A stretch of DNA of 35,028 nucleotides from a candidate division KSB1 bacterium. GTDB taxonomy: Bacteria > Zhuqueibacterota > JdFR-76 > DREG01. The position numbers and the translations under genes were made by a program. The stretch spans positions 1-35,028 of the forward strand of contig JADFJB010000040.1 in assembly GCA_022566355.1 (NCBI GenBank), read 5' to 3'. Shown here piece after piece: positions 18,054-28,230 of this stretch; position 1 is the stretch's first letter; the number at the start of each line of letters is the position of its first letter. The notes beneath the pieces are model-generated. The model did not search any database and was not told where the DNA came from. It was given only the letters and a program-made list of their open reading frames with translations.

Positions 18054-20186
18054 CTATTGTTGCCAAACTGTTGCCGGATCTTTACGGGGAAGAACTATTT
18101 TAAAGGTAGTTCCCTCGTTCATTTTACTGGCCACGGTAATTGTGCCTCCATGCAATTCCACAATTTCTTTTACAAGAGATAAACCCAAACCCGTTCCTTT
18201 TTCGTCTTGAATTCTTACATCATCTTTAATTCTATAAAATTTATCGAAGATGTGTGGCAAGTGATTTTTATCAATGCCATAACCGGAATCGCTTACCAAA
18301 ATATCAACATTTTTTGAATTCTCCAATACTTTAACGCGTATTGTTGAGTTCTCAGGACTATACTTAATTGCATTTGAAAGCAAGTTCACAATGACTTCCG
18401 ACATCATTTTTTCATCAAAATAAACTTCTAAGTCCTCATTTGCAAAATTTATATCCAAATTAATATTTTTCTTCTCTGCCTGGGCAGATACCAAGTATAA
18501 GTTTGCATCAAACACTTCTTTAATCTGGAAAAAAGCCGGGACAAAATCCATTCGACCTGCTTCAATTTTAGTGAGATCCAAATATTTACTCACTAATTCT
18601 GCTAATCTTTCAGCTTCTTCACGAATAATATTCGAATATTCTTCTACCTGATCTTTTGTTGGGCCAATGCTACCAAGAATTTCTGCGAACCCTGAAATGG
18701 CAGCTAAGGGAGATCTCAATTCATGCGCAACTATTGATACAAGTTCGGTTTTCATACGGTCAATTTCTTTTTCTTGTGTGATATCACGCAAGATAGTGAC
18801 TACTCCCATGAATTTTTCTTCACTAAAGATTCGAGTTGCCTTGGCCTTGAAAATACTATCTTTTGTATTTCCCGGTAATTTAATTACCAATTCCCTGGTA
18901 TAAAAATTTTCGGTTTGATTGCTTTTCATTTCTTCCAAAAATTGGATCAAGTCTGGTATATGAATGACCATAGAAATCGGTTTTTCAATAATTTCCGATT
19001 CCGATATCTTAAACCATTTCTCCGTAGCCACATTCAAAGTCACGATGCGATCATAATTATCTGTAACTATTACACCGTCTGCAATATTTTTGATAATGGC
19101 TTGTGTTTTATTTTTTTCCGTAATGATTTTATTCAAATTCATCTCATTCAAGCGCCCTAACTCGAAAACCATATAATTGAATATTTTCGATAACCGGCCG
19201 ATTTCGTCATCGCTATCTACCTGCACTTTTTGTTTAAAATCTCCACGGGCTATCTCAGTTGCGCTTCTTGCAAATCGATCTAATGGGCCAGTAATTTTTT
19301 TCCAATAATAATAGGTCCCAAACAACGTGAGCAATAATCCAACTGACAACAAAAGGAGAAAAGTGTTGCGAATCTCCCGAACCGGTGCATATGCTAAATC
19401 TTCGGATACTTCTGCTATGATTCTCCAATTGGGGAAAGTCGATAAATCCAGGAAGCAAGCAAGAATCTTTTCATCAGTTGAATTTTCATATTCAAATAGT
19501 TCCAATGGTTGTACTGTTAAGTTTGAAAACGCAGAATCCATCGGATAATCATTTACATCTTCTTTTCCCGTTTCATAAAAATATGTCTCCTGTCGATTCA
19601 TATCTATCAGCGCTAAATTATCTTCAATCTCTCTGGTTTTGTAAAAATCTCTAAGGTAATTAGAAATCGTATTCTCTTGAAGTGTAATTACTAAAGCTCT
19701 CTTCGGATCAAGACGACGACCATAAACCAAATATTTTGCACTAAGTTCATCTGCAGATTCAACCATAAACACAGTTTTACTTTGTTCCAGCTCCGATAGA
19801 ATATTTTGACTGGCTATCATGGAATTAAAGACAGACTCACCATATATGGTTGTTATTTCATTGGAATTTTCTTCAATAACCGCAATTGAAACGATTGCAT
19901 TATCTATAGCGGGAAATTTAGAAATGAAATCAACATTTGAACTGTCTGATTGAGTCAAATCTAAAATCAGAACATCACTTATTCGTTCTAAAGGGATAAT
20001 TATATTTTCATTTAGATAGTTAGAAACATGAAAAATTTGACTCGAGAGCCGATTATTTACGTTGGCGTTCACACTATTATAACTCTTTGTGAGAATTATA
20101 ATCGTCGCAACCAAAAGAGGAATGATAGCAGCAATCAAAGTGATGGCGAGTAATCTAAAAAGCAATTTATGGCGAAAGAATGTCAT
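18054..20186 (-). CDS. Membrane sensor histidine kinase (periplasmic sensor, HAMP, PAS)
   Basis: A kinase of 710 residues from ATG 20186; a TTG at 20237 would add 17. The first membrane helix is at about residues 12-33 (LLAITLIAAIIPLLVATIII). A periplasmic region of about 240 residues, plausibly Cache-like, follows to the second helix at about 275-294. Then come HAMP (KITGPLDRFARSATEIARGD), PAS (about 355-475) and HisKA with H488 in VAHELRSPLAAISGFAEIL. The HATPase shows LLSNAIKYSPENS, DSGYGIDKNHLPHIFDKFYR and GTGLGLSLVKEIVELHGG. It is the only kinase of the cluster able to sense the outside. It lies between the GGDEF regulator and the soluble kinase. Neither start has a good ribosome site. 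Confidence 0.92.
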   Translation of the reverse strand: MTFFRHKLLFRLLAITLIAAIIPLLVATIIILTKSYNSVNANVNNRLSSQIFHVSNYLNENIIIPLERISDVLILDLTQSDSSNVDFISKFPAIDNAIVSIAVIEENSNEITTIYGESVFNSMIASQNILSELEQSKTVFMVESADELSAKYLVYGRRLDPKRALVITLQENTISNYLRDFYKTREIEDNLALIDMNRQETYFYETGKEDVNDYPMDSAFSNLTVQPLELFEYENSTDEKILACFLDLSTFPNWRIIAEVSEDLAYAPVREIRNTFLLLLSVGLLLTLFGTYYYWKKITGPLDRFARSATEIARGDFKQKVQVDSDDEIGRLSKIFNYMVFELGRLNEMNLNKIITEKNKTQAIIKNIADGVIVTDNYDRIVTLNVATEKWFKISESEIIEKPISMVIHIPDLIQFLEEMKSNQTENFYTRELVIKLPGNTKDSIFKAKATRIFSEEKFMGVVTILRDITQEKEIDRMKTELVSIVAHELRSPLAAISGFAEILGSIGPTKDQVEEYSNIIREEAERLAELVSKYLDLTKIEAGRMDFVPAFFQIKEVFDANLYLVSAQAEKKNINLDINFANEDLEVYFDEKMMSEVIVNLLSNAIKYSPENSTIRVKVLENSKNVDILVSDSGYGIDKNHLPHIFDKFYRIKDDVRIQDEKGTGLGLSLVKEIVELHGGTITVASKMNEGTTFKIVLPRKDPATVWQQ

Positions 20187-20321
20187 TGTTTGTACAAAAT
20201 AACCAATACGAATTAATTCAACGATACGTTTGAGCAACCTAATAAGTTAATATGATCTTATAATTATCAAAACAAAAAATAAGAAAAATTAAAAAAAATT
20301 TGAATCGATCGTCTTGACGCT

Positions 20322-21251
20322 TTAGATATAAACCAGTGCATTTCGGCCCCTCTGCTTGGCTTTATAAAGCCTCCTGTCCGCTACATCAATTAGATCTGAT
20401 CCATTTTCCGTATCATTAGGAAGGGTTGATACTCCGATACTCAAAGTTAGACATTTGTTAGGTTGATTCTCTTCTTTGGGGAATTTGGTAGTTTCTACCA
20501 GGTAACGAATTTTCTCAGCCACAACAATCGCAGCTTTGCTGTTAGCTTCCGGTAATATAACAGTAAATTCTTCTCCACCATATCGAGCAGCCATATCTAT
20601 TTTTCGTAAATTTTTTTGAATCAGCTCAGCTATTTTTCGTAGTACTTCATCACCGGCAGGGTGGCCTTGGTGGTCGTTGTAATATTTAAAGTAATCAATA
20701 TCCATCATTAGAAGAGAGAGACAGTGTTGATGTCTTGTGGCCCGATCGATTTCGAGAATTAATTGTTCTTTAAAGTGCCTATGATTTGCCAAACCGGTTA
20801 AACCATCTGTTGCGGCTAATTTCTCCATCTGGTATTTTGCATCTTCCAGTTCATCGTGCAAAAACTTAATCCGCAACAATGATTTTACACGTGCCATTAG
20901 CTCCAATTTGTTAAATGGTTTGGAAATAAAATCATCTGCCCCGGCTTCAATACCGCTAATTTTGTCTTCTACTTCCTGCAAAGCTGTAACCATAACAACC
21001 GGGATAAACTGAGTTGATGGATTCGATTTAAGTTTCTTGCATACCTCAAATCCATTCATTTTGGGCATCATGATATCCAGAAGAATTAAATCGGGGCTTT
21101 CGGTATTGATCTTTTCAATTGCTGCCTGCCCGTCCATCGCAACGATGACTTCATATCCTGCTGAAAGAAGATACGTTTTTTGTAATTCAACATTTAATGG
21201 GACATCGTCAACAATCATAATCTTTGGCGTCCGATTATAATCTGTTTCCAT
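20322..21251 (-). CDS. Response regulator diguanylate cyclase (REC-GGDEF, PleD/WspR-like)
   Basis: A 309-residue protein with an N-terminal receiver (D15-D16, phospho-acceptor D59 in LLDIMMPKMNG, K111 in ISKPF) and a C-terminal GGDEF domain. The active loop is GGEEF at 225-229, and an RKID inhibitory site lies 5 residues before it, so product-inhibited synthesis of c-di-GMP from GTP is expected. Other GGDEF blocks include ATDGLTGLANHRHF and DIDYFKYYNDHQGHPAGDE. It starts 29 bases after gcvPB and 135 bases before the ATG of the membrane kinase. Its likely phosphate donor is one of the three kinases downstream. Confidence 0.96.
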   Translation of the reverse strand: METDYNRTPKIMIVDDVPLNVELQKTYLLSAGYEVIVAMDGQAAIEKINTESPDLILLDIMMPKMNGFEVCKKLKSNPSTQFIPVVMVTALQEVEDKISGIEAGADDFISKPFNKLELMARVKSLLRIKFLHDELEDAKYQMEKLAATDGLTGLANHRHFKEQLILEIDRATRHQHCLSLLMMDIDYFKYYNDHQGHPAGDEVLRKIAELIQKNLRKIDMAARYGGEEFTVILPEANSKAAIVVAEKIRYLVETTKFPKEENQPNKCLTLSIGVSTLPNDTENGSDLIDVADRRLYKAKQRGRNALVYI

Positions 21252-21280
21252 ATAAAATTTTTAAACCCTTTCTTTTTCCC

Positions 21281-22735
21281 TCATTCAGATTCTGGTTTCC
21301 ACCGAACCCTCAATTGTCTTGCAGCCCTGGCTTCATCCAATCTACTTACCGGCGTTGTAATGGGGGCCTGCTTTACTTTTTCAGGATCGCTTTCTGCCTC
21401 TTTTGCAATGCTGATAAGAGCTTCCGCGAATGCATCAAGCGTTTCTATAGATTCGGTATCTGTTGGTTCAATCATTAGTGCTTCTTGAACAATCAGGGGA
21501 AAATATATTGTTGGCGCGTGAAAACCATAATCCAACAGCCTTTTGGCAATGTCAATTGCCTTCACTCCTAGTTTTTTCTGCTTCTTGGCTGAAAGTACGA
21601 TTTCATGCATTGGAGTTGTTGGATAGGCCAATTCGTAATGGTTTTCCAATTTCTTCAATAGGTAGTTGGCGTTTAATAGGGCATTCCTGCTTATTCTTGC
21701 CAATCCTTTTGCACCATGCATACGAATATAAGTGTATGCGCGGACAAGGATACCAAAACTCCCATAAAAAGTTGTTATTTTTCCAATCGATTTCGGATAA
21801 TCAAAATCAAAGCTGAAGCCACTTTCTGATTTGAGAATTCTTGGAATTGGCAAATATGGCTCAAGATGTGCTGCAACTGCTACAGGTCCGCTTCCCGGAC
21901 CACCTCCGCCATGGGGAGTAGAAAAGGTCTTATGTAAATTGATATGAAGAACGTCAAAGCCAATGTCACCCGGACGAACGATACCCAAAAGTGCATTCAA
22001 ATTAGCCCCATCCATGTAAAGTAAAGCACCGACATCATTCAACAAGGATTTAACCTCTGCGATTTGACTTTCAAACAAACCCAGGGTATTGGGGTTTGTA
22101 ATCATCAATGCGACTACATCTTCATCTAAATTTTTCTTTAAATCATCTAAATCGATTAATCCTTTTTCATTTGATTTAATCTTGATTGAATCACAGCCAG
22201 CAATTGTTACACTTGCCGGATTTGTACCATGTGCTGCGTCCGGCAACAGAACCTTTTTTCGTGGATTCCCTTTTTCCGAATGATATGCCTGAATGAGCAT
22301 TAGCCCGGTAAATTCACCTTGTGCGCCGGCAACAGTTTGTAACGTAATAGCTTTCATTCCTACGATTTCACAAAGATGATTACTCAAATTATACATTAGC
22401 TCTAATGCGCCTTGAACATCTTCTTCTTCCTGAAACGGGTGAATTCCGGCAAAGCCATCCAACCTGGCAACTTTTTCGTTAACTTTGGGATTATACTTCA
22501 TGGTGCAAGAACCAAGTGGATAAAAACCTTTGTCGACATGATAATTCAACCTGGATAATGCAATAAAATGCCGTACAACCTCGTTTTCCGAAACTTCCGG
22601 CAAATTCAATTCATCCTTGCGTAAGTACTGTTCCGGAATTAATTCTGAAAGTTCTTTTCGGGGAATACCCAAAGGAGGCAGAGTATAACCTTTGCGCCCT
22701 GGCGAACTCCGTTCAAAAATAAGTTTCTCTGTCAT
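21281..22735 (-). CDS. gcvPB: Glycine dehydrogenase (decarboxylating) subunit 2
   Basis: The PLP-binding half of the two-subunit P protein of the glycine cleavage system, which decarboxylates glycine and passes the aminomethyl group to GcvH. The 484-residue length is typical. Visible marks are [26 protein letters not shown], the block [13 protein letters not shown], and the PLP lysine K269 in [19 protein letters not shown]. The start follows AAGGAAATTCT. The partner gcvPA, gcvH and gcvT are not in the window. It is followed by the GGDEF gene after only 29 bases, so a metabolic gene appears to lead the signalling operon. Confidence 0.96.
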   Translation of the reverse strand: MTEKLIFERSSPGRKGYTLPPLGIPRKELSELIPEQYLRKDELNLPEVSENEVVRHFIALSRLNYHVDKGFYPLGSCTMKYNPKVNEKVARLDGFAGIHPFQEEEDVQGALELMYNLSNHLCEIVGMKAITLQTVAGAQGEFTGLMLIQAYHSEKGNPRKKVLLPDAAHGTNPASVTIAGCDSIKIKSNEKGLIDLDDLKKNLDEDVVALMITNPNTLGLFESQIAEVKSLLNDVGALLYMDGANLNALLGIVRPGDIGFDVLHINLHKTFSTPHGGGGPGSGPVAVAAHLEPYLPIPRILKSESGFSFDFDYPKSIGKITTFYGSFGILVRAYTYIRMHGAKGLARISRNALLNANYLLKKLENHYELAYPTTPMHEIVLSAKKQKKLGVKAIDIAKRLLDYGFHAPTIYFPLIVQEALMIEPTDTESIETLDAFAEALISIAKEAESDPEKVKQAPITTPVSRLDEARAARQLRVRWKPESE

Positions 22736-22918
22736 AGAATTTCCTTATCAATTTGTAAAGTAAATTATGGGCGATGAACCCGTAAAATTACAATAATTTT
22801 CTATGAAAGTCAAGGGCATTTTGGTTGTAAAAAAGGGTACTAAAACTGTTGTAATTCTTATAATCTCAATTACTTATAATAATATTTAGTGGTTTTAGTA
22901 AGAATGAGCTAAAAAAGA

Positions 22919-22961
22919 AATGCCCACCAGGAAATTTTCAGATTAAAACCTGATGGGCATC
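22919..22961 (-). terminator. Rho-independent terminator of nrdJ
   Basis: Arms ATGCCCACCAGG (22920-22931) and CCTGATGGGCAT (22949-22960) pair with one mismatch around a 17-base loop. Read leftward, the stem is followed by TTTCTTTTTT. It sits about 20 bases past the nrdJ stop codon and separates it from gcvPB. Confidence 0.88.
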
Positions 22962-22981
22962 GATTTTCTAATAATGCTATT

Positions 22982-25900
22982 CTACGAACAACCTAACGAG
23001 GTGCCACAATTAAGACATTTGTAGCAGTTTGCATTCCTTACGGTAATATGGCCGCAAATATCACAATTCGGAGCATCTCCCATCAACACAGCCACTGAAG
23101 CCGCCATACCATTATCATAATTACCGTTACTTGGCTCACCATTATCTGAAGACTGCGAGTTTAACTCTATTGAATTAACCCGCCTTTTGTTGAATTCAGA
23201 TTTATTTTTCTCGTCTTGTTTATCTGGCTGAACATGAAGAAAATCTGTCCGTCCGCCATATTCCATGCCAAGAATACGAAAAACATAATCCAACACAGAA
23301 GTACAATTTTTTACGTTCGGATGATCTACTATACCCGCAGGTTCAAATCTCGTGTAAACAAATTTTTCAACAAATTTTTCAAGGGGCACTCCATATTGCA
23401 AACCCATTGAAACTGCTACGGCAAAACAATTTAACAAACTGCGATAAGAAGCACCCGCCTTAAACATATCTACAAAAATTTCACCCAACTCACCATCTTC
23501 ATATTCACCTGTCCGCAGATAGACTTTATTTCCGCCGATGTCTGTTCCGATAGTAACGCCAATCCTGCGTTGAGGCAGTCTGCGTTTCTCTCCTCGCTTC
23601 AATTCAACTTGTGCGGGTTTCGAATTTTTACCATCCTCGTCTGATGTATTGGACAACGGCTGTGACATTTTACATCCATCGCGGTAAAGTGCTACGGCCT
23701 TGAGTCCTAAACGCCATCCTTCAACATACAAACGTTCAATTTCTTCAACTGATGTTTCAGCAGGAACATTAATAGTTTTTGAGATTGCCCCGGATATAAA
23801 GGGTTGCACTGATGCCATCATTCTGATATGCCCCATTGGTTCGATGAATCTATTCCCAATTCCGCATCGATTGGCACAATCGAATATTGCATAATGCTCC
23901 GGTTTAAGATGAGGTGCTCCCTCGACCGTTTGCGCCCCCCCGACATAAACCTGGATCGCCTGAATTTCATCTTCGTTTAGACCACTTTTCCTTAATTCCA
24001 ACGGATTAATGTTTGGTGTATTTGCATCAATCGACCGATACTTTTTGACATATTCTTCCGCTTCACGGATTTGATCGTCCCGATAACCCATTTTAGTAAG
24101 CTCAGTCATTGATATATGCGGCGCCCCTTGCAATGTTCCGTTTCCTAAAGCATACTTAACAATGTCTTCGATGGCCTCGGAAATATAACCCAAAGCTTTC
24201 AGCGCTTTTGGAATGGATTGGTTAATAATTTTGAAATAACCACCACCTGCCAGTTTCTTCCATTTTATCAAAGTGAAGTCAGGCTCCACACCAGTAGTAT
24301 CGCAATCCATTAACAGGCCAATTGTTCCGGTAGGTGCTAAAACAGATATCTGGGAATTCCGATAACCATGTTTTTCTCCCATTCGAATTGCTTCATGCCA
24401 ATCTTCATATGCAGCTTGAATTAGGTTGTTTTCTGTTACTAAACTTTTATCAATTTCTTTAACTGCGGATTCATGAAGATGCATAACCTCAAGCATGGAA
24501 TCTCTATTTTTCTCATAACCAGAAAATGGACCAATTACTGCAGCGATCTCAGCAGAAACACGATATGCATGGCCACTCATAATCGCTGTTAATAGTGCAG
24601 AATAAGAGCGCGCTTCCGGTGAGTCGTACGGCAAACTTTTTACCATTAATAGTGTACCAAGGTTTGCATATCCCAAACCTAAGGGTCTGAAATTATGACT
24701 ATTTTCAGCAATTTTCTCATCCGGGTATGACGCCAGGTCAACCAGAATTTCTTGTGCAATAACAAAAATTCTAATTGCATGTTGATAGGCTTCAAGATCA
24801 AACGAACCATCATCCTGTATAAATTTAATTAAATTCAAGGAGGCTAAATTACAGGCGGTATCGTCAAGGAACATATATTCCGAGCACGGATTTGAGCTAT
24901 TGATTCGACCTGAGTTCTTACAGGTGTGCCATTTGTTGATGGTAGAATCATACTGAATACCCGGATCGGCACAATGCCAGGCAGAATTAGAGATAAGCTC
25001 CATCAAATCTTTCGCCTTATACGTTTCACAAGTTTCACCACTTGTCCTAAATTTTGTATGCCAATCGCCATGGTTGAAATATGCTTCCATAAACTCATCC
25101 GAAACACGGACGGAATTGTTTGAGTTCTGCCCGGAAACGGTCTTATATGCTTCTCCGTTAAAATCCGAAGTATAACCAGCCTCAACCAGAACTTTTACTT
25201 TTTTCTCTTCCCGCATTTTCCAGGTGATAAAATCTACAATTTCCGGATGGTCCATATCCAGACAAACCATTTTTGCCGCCCTGCGAGTCGTTCCTCCCGA
25301 CTTTGTAGCTCCTGCTCCTTTGTCCAACACCTCTAAAAAGGACATCAATCCCGAAGAGCTGCCGCCACCGGAAAGATTTTCTTGTTTGCCGCGAATACTT
25401 GAAAAATTAGTCCCCGTCCCGGATCCATATTTAAATAACCGCGCTTCAGTTTTCGCCAATTCGAAAATTGACATCAAATTATCTTCAACAGATTGAATAA
25501 AACAAGCAGATGCTTGCGGGCGGATATAACTATCCTCGAGCATTACTGCCTTTCCTTTTTCGAAATTCCAGGCATAATTCCCAGGGCTTCCCTGGATCCC
25601 ATATTTATAGGATAATCCGACATTAAACCACACAGGAGAATTAAAGGCTCCAAACTGGTGAATCAACAAATAAGACAATTCATCTCGGAAATTTTTCGTA
25701 GAAACAACTGATGAAAAATATCCTCTTTCGCTGCCATAATCACTGATTGTATCTGCCACACGAGAAATGACTTGTTTTGCAGAGCTTTCATGTCCGTTGC
25801 CGGGCACTCCAGCTTTCCGAAAATATTTTGAAACCACAATATCCGTAGCCAATTGAGACCATTCTACCGGAATCTCCACATCTCCCATTTCGAATATAAC

Positions 25901-26044
25901 AGTTCCATCAGGTTCAGCAATTTCTGACTTACGGATTTCATACATGATTTCATCGAGAGGATCTTTACCGGAGTGTGTAAATTTCCTATCGATTAAAAGG
26001 CCTGCCTTCTTTGAAACGTCCTGTTCCGTTATTGTTTTGGCCAT
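22982..26044 (-). CDS. nrdJ: Adenosylcobalamin-dependent (class II) ribonucleotide reductase
   Basis: Reduces ribonucleotides to deoxyribonucleotides using adenosylcobalamin to make the thiyl radical; cytoplasmic, oxygen-independent. The 1020-residue length fits the long class II type. Catalytic core marks are the early redox cysteine in [17 protein letters not shown] (C181), the glycine-rich [15 protein letters not shown], and NPCSE at 385-389 (thiyl C387, E389). The phosphate-site block [20 protein letters not shown] follows. A C-terminal zinc-ribbon-like tail, CDICG then [14 protein letters not shown], probably shuttles reducing power. I see no N-terminal ATP cone. GGAGGAG precedes the ATG. 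Two NrdR-box-like sites lie upstream and a terminator downstream, so it looks monocistronic. Confidence 0.97.
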   Translation of the reverse strand: MAKTITEQDVSKKAGLLIDRKFTHSGKDPLDEIMYEIRKSEIAEPDGTVIFEMGDVEIPVEWSQLATDIVVSKYFRKAGVPGNGHESSAKQVISRVADTISDYGSERGYFSSVVSTKNFRDELSYLLIHQFGAFNSPVWFNVGLSYKYGIQGSPGNYAWNFEKGKAVMLEDSYIRPQASACFIQSVEDNLMSIFELAKTEARLFKYGSGTGTNFSSIRGKQENLSGGGSSSGLMSFLEVLDKGAGATKSGGTTRRAAKMVCLDMDHPEIVDFITWKMREEKKVKVLVEAGYTSDFNGEAYKTVSGQNSNNSVRVSDEFMEAYFNHGDWHTKFRTSGETCETYKAKDLMELISNSAWHCADPGIQYDSTINKWHTCKNSGRINSSNPCSEYMFLDDTACNLASLNLIKFIQDDGSFDLEAYQHAIRIFVIAQEILVDLASYPDEKIAENSHNFRPLGLGYANLGTLLMVKSLPYDSPEARSYSALLTAIMSGHAYRVSAEIAAVIGPFSGYEKNRDSMLEVMHLHESAVKEIDKSLVTENNLIQAAYEDWHEAIRMGEKHGYRNSQISVLAPTGTIGLLMDCDTTGVEPDFTLIKWKKLAGGGYFKIINQSIPKALKALGYISEAIEDIVKYALGNGTLQGAPHISMTELTKMGYRDDQIREAEEYVKKYRSIDANTPNINPLELRKSGLNEDEIQAIQVYVGGAQTVEGAPHLKPEHYAIFDCANRCGIGNRFIEPMGHIRMMASVQPFISGAISKTINVPAETSVEEIERLYVEGWRLGLKAVALYRDGCKMSQPLSNTSDEDGKNSKPAQVELKRGEKRRLPQRRIGVTIGTDIGGNKVYLRTGEYEDGELGEIFVDMFKAGASYRSLLNCFAVAVSMGLQYGVPLEKFVEKFVYTRFEPAGIVDHPNVKNCTSVLDYVFRILGMEYGGRTDFLHVQPDKQDEKNKSEFNKRRVNSIELNSQSSDNGEPSNGNYDNGMAASVAVLMGDAPNCDICGHITVRNANCYKCLNCGTSLGCS

Positions 26045-26100
26045 GTTACTCCTCCAAACAGAATGAAACCATAACTACGTATGGCATTGATATTTAATTT

Positions 26101-26106
26101 ATTATA
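26101..26106 (-). promoter_or_regulatory. Candidate -10 element of nrdJ
   Basis: Read leftward, bases 26101-26106 are TATAAT, about 57 bases before the nrdJ ATG. A weak TTCAAA lies 17 bases upstream at 26124-26129. The NrdR-like boxes lie just upstream. The exact start site is inferred. Confidence 0.5.
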
Positions 26107-26138
26107 AAAATTTTGGTTAAAGTTTTGAAGGTTGATTA

Positions 26139-26184
26139 ATACTATATATTGATTATTTAGATTAAGAGGCTCAAAATATAGTGG
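26139..26184. promoter_or_regulatory. Tandem NrdR-box-like operator upstream of nrdJ
   Basis: Two 16-base sites fit the published NrdR consensus acaCwAtATaTwGtgt: ATACTATATATTGATT at 26139-26154 (13 of 16 positions) and GCTCAAAATATAGTGG at 26169-26184 (12 of 16). Their starts are 30 bases apart, close to three helical turns, as expected for paired NrdR boxes. They lie about 95 to 140 bases before the nrdJ start and just upstream of the candidate -10. NrdR represses ribonucleotide reductase genes when dATP is plentiful. The nrdR gene is not in the window. The region is AT-rich, so chance matches are possible. Confidence 0.65.
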
Positions 26185-26346
26185 GTCATTTTCAAAAAGT
26201 CAAGTAAAAAATTCTACATTTTTGATGGAAAATTTATAGTTGTGTTTAAAACATTAAACTTATAAAACAGAATAAAATATTAGAGGACAGAAATGTTCGA
26301 TATTTCAAATTTTTTCAACCGTTTTGCAAATAGGAATCTAAGCTAT

Positions 26347-28230
26347 TTAATTCCAAAAAGTCCAAATTACACCATACTGAAAATTCCTGCCGGGTTGATC
26401 CTGTAAGATGCGGTATGTATAGATTTGATCGGAAAGATTCTGCCATTGGAAAAAGATCCGCGCATCGCCTATGTGAAACATGAATTTAGCGTGAATTAGC
26501 AGAACATCGTCTATTAAAAATTTATTTAGCCCAAAATCTTGTGGGTAACCATAACTATACCTACTACCTAAAAACTCACCTGTTAAAAAAAGGTGTGCAT
26601 CTAAGTTCCCATTAAATAAAATTTTGTTCATATGAAATTGCAACCAGAATTGATGATTTGGAATTTCATTTAATTCAGGCGAAGTAAGGTTAGAGTAATG
26701 TGAGAATTGGTATCTACCAGAGAACTTCATCGCTTTACCCAGACTTGTCTGAGCTTTTATAAACAAACCTAAAGAATTAAAATTTGGCGAAATCATCATT
26801 TTCGTTGTTGAATCTGCAATGGCTGGAAACACAAGGTTTCGTGTATGCTGGTAGTAAAGATCTGCAAAAATCTGGGTTCGTTTTTTATAGTTCCAAGAAA
26901 ACTGCAAACGGACACCCCTGTTGCCAACCGATTCATTCGGCTTAACTTGAACGGTGAATGCTTTATCAATGGTTGAAAAAAGAAGTGGCCATGGTTGATT
27001 TTCAAATGGCAGCAGCTTGCCATTACGCCAGCCTAAAGGTGGAACGGTTGAATTGTCAAATACAACCAGTTTAGCAGAAGTAAATGCACTAAATTCTTTC
27101 TCGAAAGCTAAATTAAATTTGCGTGATTGCCAGGATTTATCATGATAAGTATAATCAAAATCCACCAAAGCAAAAATGTCTTTTCGGATTTTACGATAGC
27201 TTGATATGCTGATGCCAACCGGAAATTCATGAAAACTATCGAATCCGAGTGATGATGCTCCCGTACCCATGAAATTGAAGCTAATTTTTGAAATTGACTT
27301 TTCAGATTGATGTGAAAACAAACCAGTCACTTTCCCCCACCTGGTTATGTCCTCGGTGTTTATTCCTATGGAACTTCCCGTATAGTTCCTTCTATCACTG
27401 TGATATTCTGTCGTAACACTTTTAACCCATTTCCCTGAATCAGGAAAATCGATCTTTAAAAAATGATCGGTTCGTCGGACTTTTCTACGAAGGCTACTGA
27501 ATTGAATGACTGAATTTTCGTAAATATTGCCGGGATAATTAGCTTTATATCGGTTTGTCAAAATACGATAAGTTAGTTTGTATTTTTTCCAAAGTTGGAA
27601 ATGCAGCTGGGCTCGAAACTTTTCGTTGTCTACTGCACTGTTTGCAAGACGTCCATCGAATCCAAAGAACGTACCTCCCACATGAAAAGAGCCATGTTTT
27701 CCAATTCCTCGCTGAAATAGTACATCCACTTCACTTTCATTGTTTTTTCCCTGGCGGTAATATACTTGAGAAAACGGTTCAGTTGAAAGAACTTCCAAAG
27801 GTAGAATGTTTATGCTTGAATTTCGCAATTCTAACTTTGTCATCGTAATTAAAGGTAAAAAATTTAGATCGAGCAAACCATAAACAGGATCGTTCATGCT
27901 CATTCCCAGCCACCGAATCTCACTCATCCACACTGGTCGACCTAATATTTGTACTTGATGGGGATGCCCTACTTGGGATGACCTTGAAATCCAAACATGC
28001 GGGAATTGCTGTATCCAAGTGCTCAAATCGTGATCCTGGAAAGTTAGAAATTCATCCAACTCAATCGAAAAATCCGATTGCAATGTATCTGGCGAGATGA
28101 CTTCAGCAGATTCGAGAGAATCCAGGGGTAAATCTTTTACCTGAAAAGCAAGAAGAGGAGAATGAAAATTAGCAATAGAAGCAATGACTATCGGTAAAAT
28201 AAAAGCACAAATTCTTCCTTTTACTATCAT
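26347..28230 (-). CDS. Outer-membrane receptor-like protein with BtuB-like plug
   Basis: About 627 residues from ATG 28230. The signal peptide is ICAFILPIVIASIANF with cleavage likely after LLA. The region at about 55-150 resembles a TonB-receptor plug: DLSTWIQQFPHVWISR, VQILGRP, then GMSMNDPVYGLLDLNFLPL, like the plug segment GVPLNDPxxGxxDLxxIP. The rest is a probable barrel ending in an aromatic strand (FQYGVIWTFWN). At this length it is short for a full TonB receptor. ATG 28230 overlaps the stop of the upstream S-component-like gene in an ATGA, preceded by AAAGGAAG, so the two are coupled. Likely role: uptake of a small molecule across the outer membrane; the substrate is not shown. Confidence 0.7.
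   Translation of the reverse strand: MIVKGRICAFILPIVIASIANFHSPLLAFQVKDLPLDSLESAEVISPDTLQSDFSIELDEFLTFQDHDLSTWIQQFPHVWISRSSQVGHPHQVQILGRPVWMSEIRWLGMSMNDPVYGLLDLNFLPLITMTKLELRNSSINILPLEVLSTEPFSQVYYRQGKNNESEVDVLFQRGIGKHGSFHVGGTFFGFDGRLANSAVDNEKFRAQLHFQLWKKYKLTYRILTNRYKANYPGNIYENSVIQFSSLRRKVRRTDHFLKIDFPDSGKWVKSVTTEYHSDRRNYTGSSIGINTEDITRWGKVTGLFSHQSEKSISKISFNFMGTGASSLGFDSFHEFPVGISISSYRKIRKDIFALVDFDYTYHDKSWQSRKFNLAFEKEFSAFTSAKLVVFDNSTVPPLGWRNGKLLPFENQPWPLLFSTIDKAFTVQVKPNESVGNRGVRLQFSWNYKKRTQIFADLYYQHTRNLVFPAIADSTTKMMISPNFNSLGLFIKAQTSLGKAMKFSGRYQFSHYSNLTSPELNEIPNHQFWLQFHMNKILFNGNLDAHLFLTGEFLGSRYSYGYPQDFGLNKFLIDDVLLIHAKFMFHIGDARIFFQWQNLSDQIYTYRILQDQPGRNFQYGVIWTFWN

Noticed and set aside
26045-26346. 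Cobalamin riboswitch upstream of nrdJ
   Set aside because: The leader is short and AT-rich, and I could not find a B12-box-like conserved core or the expected stems.
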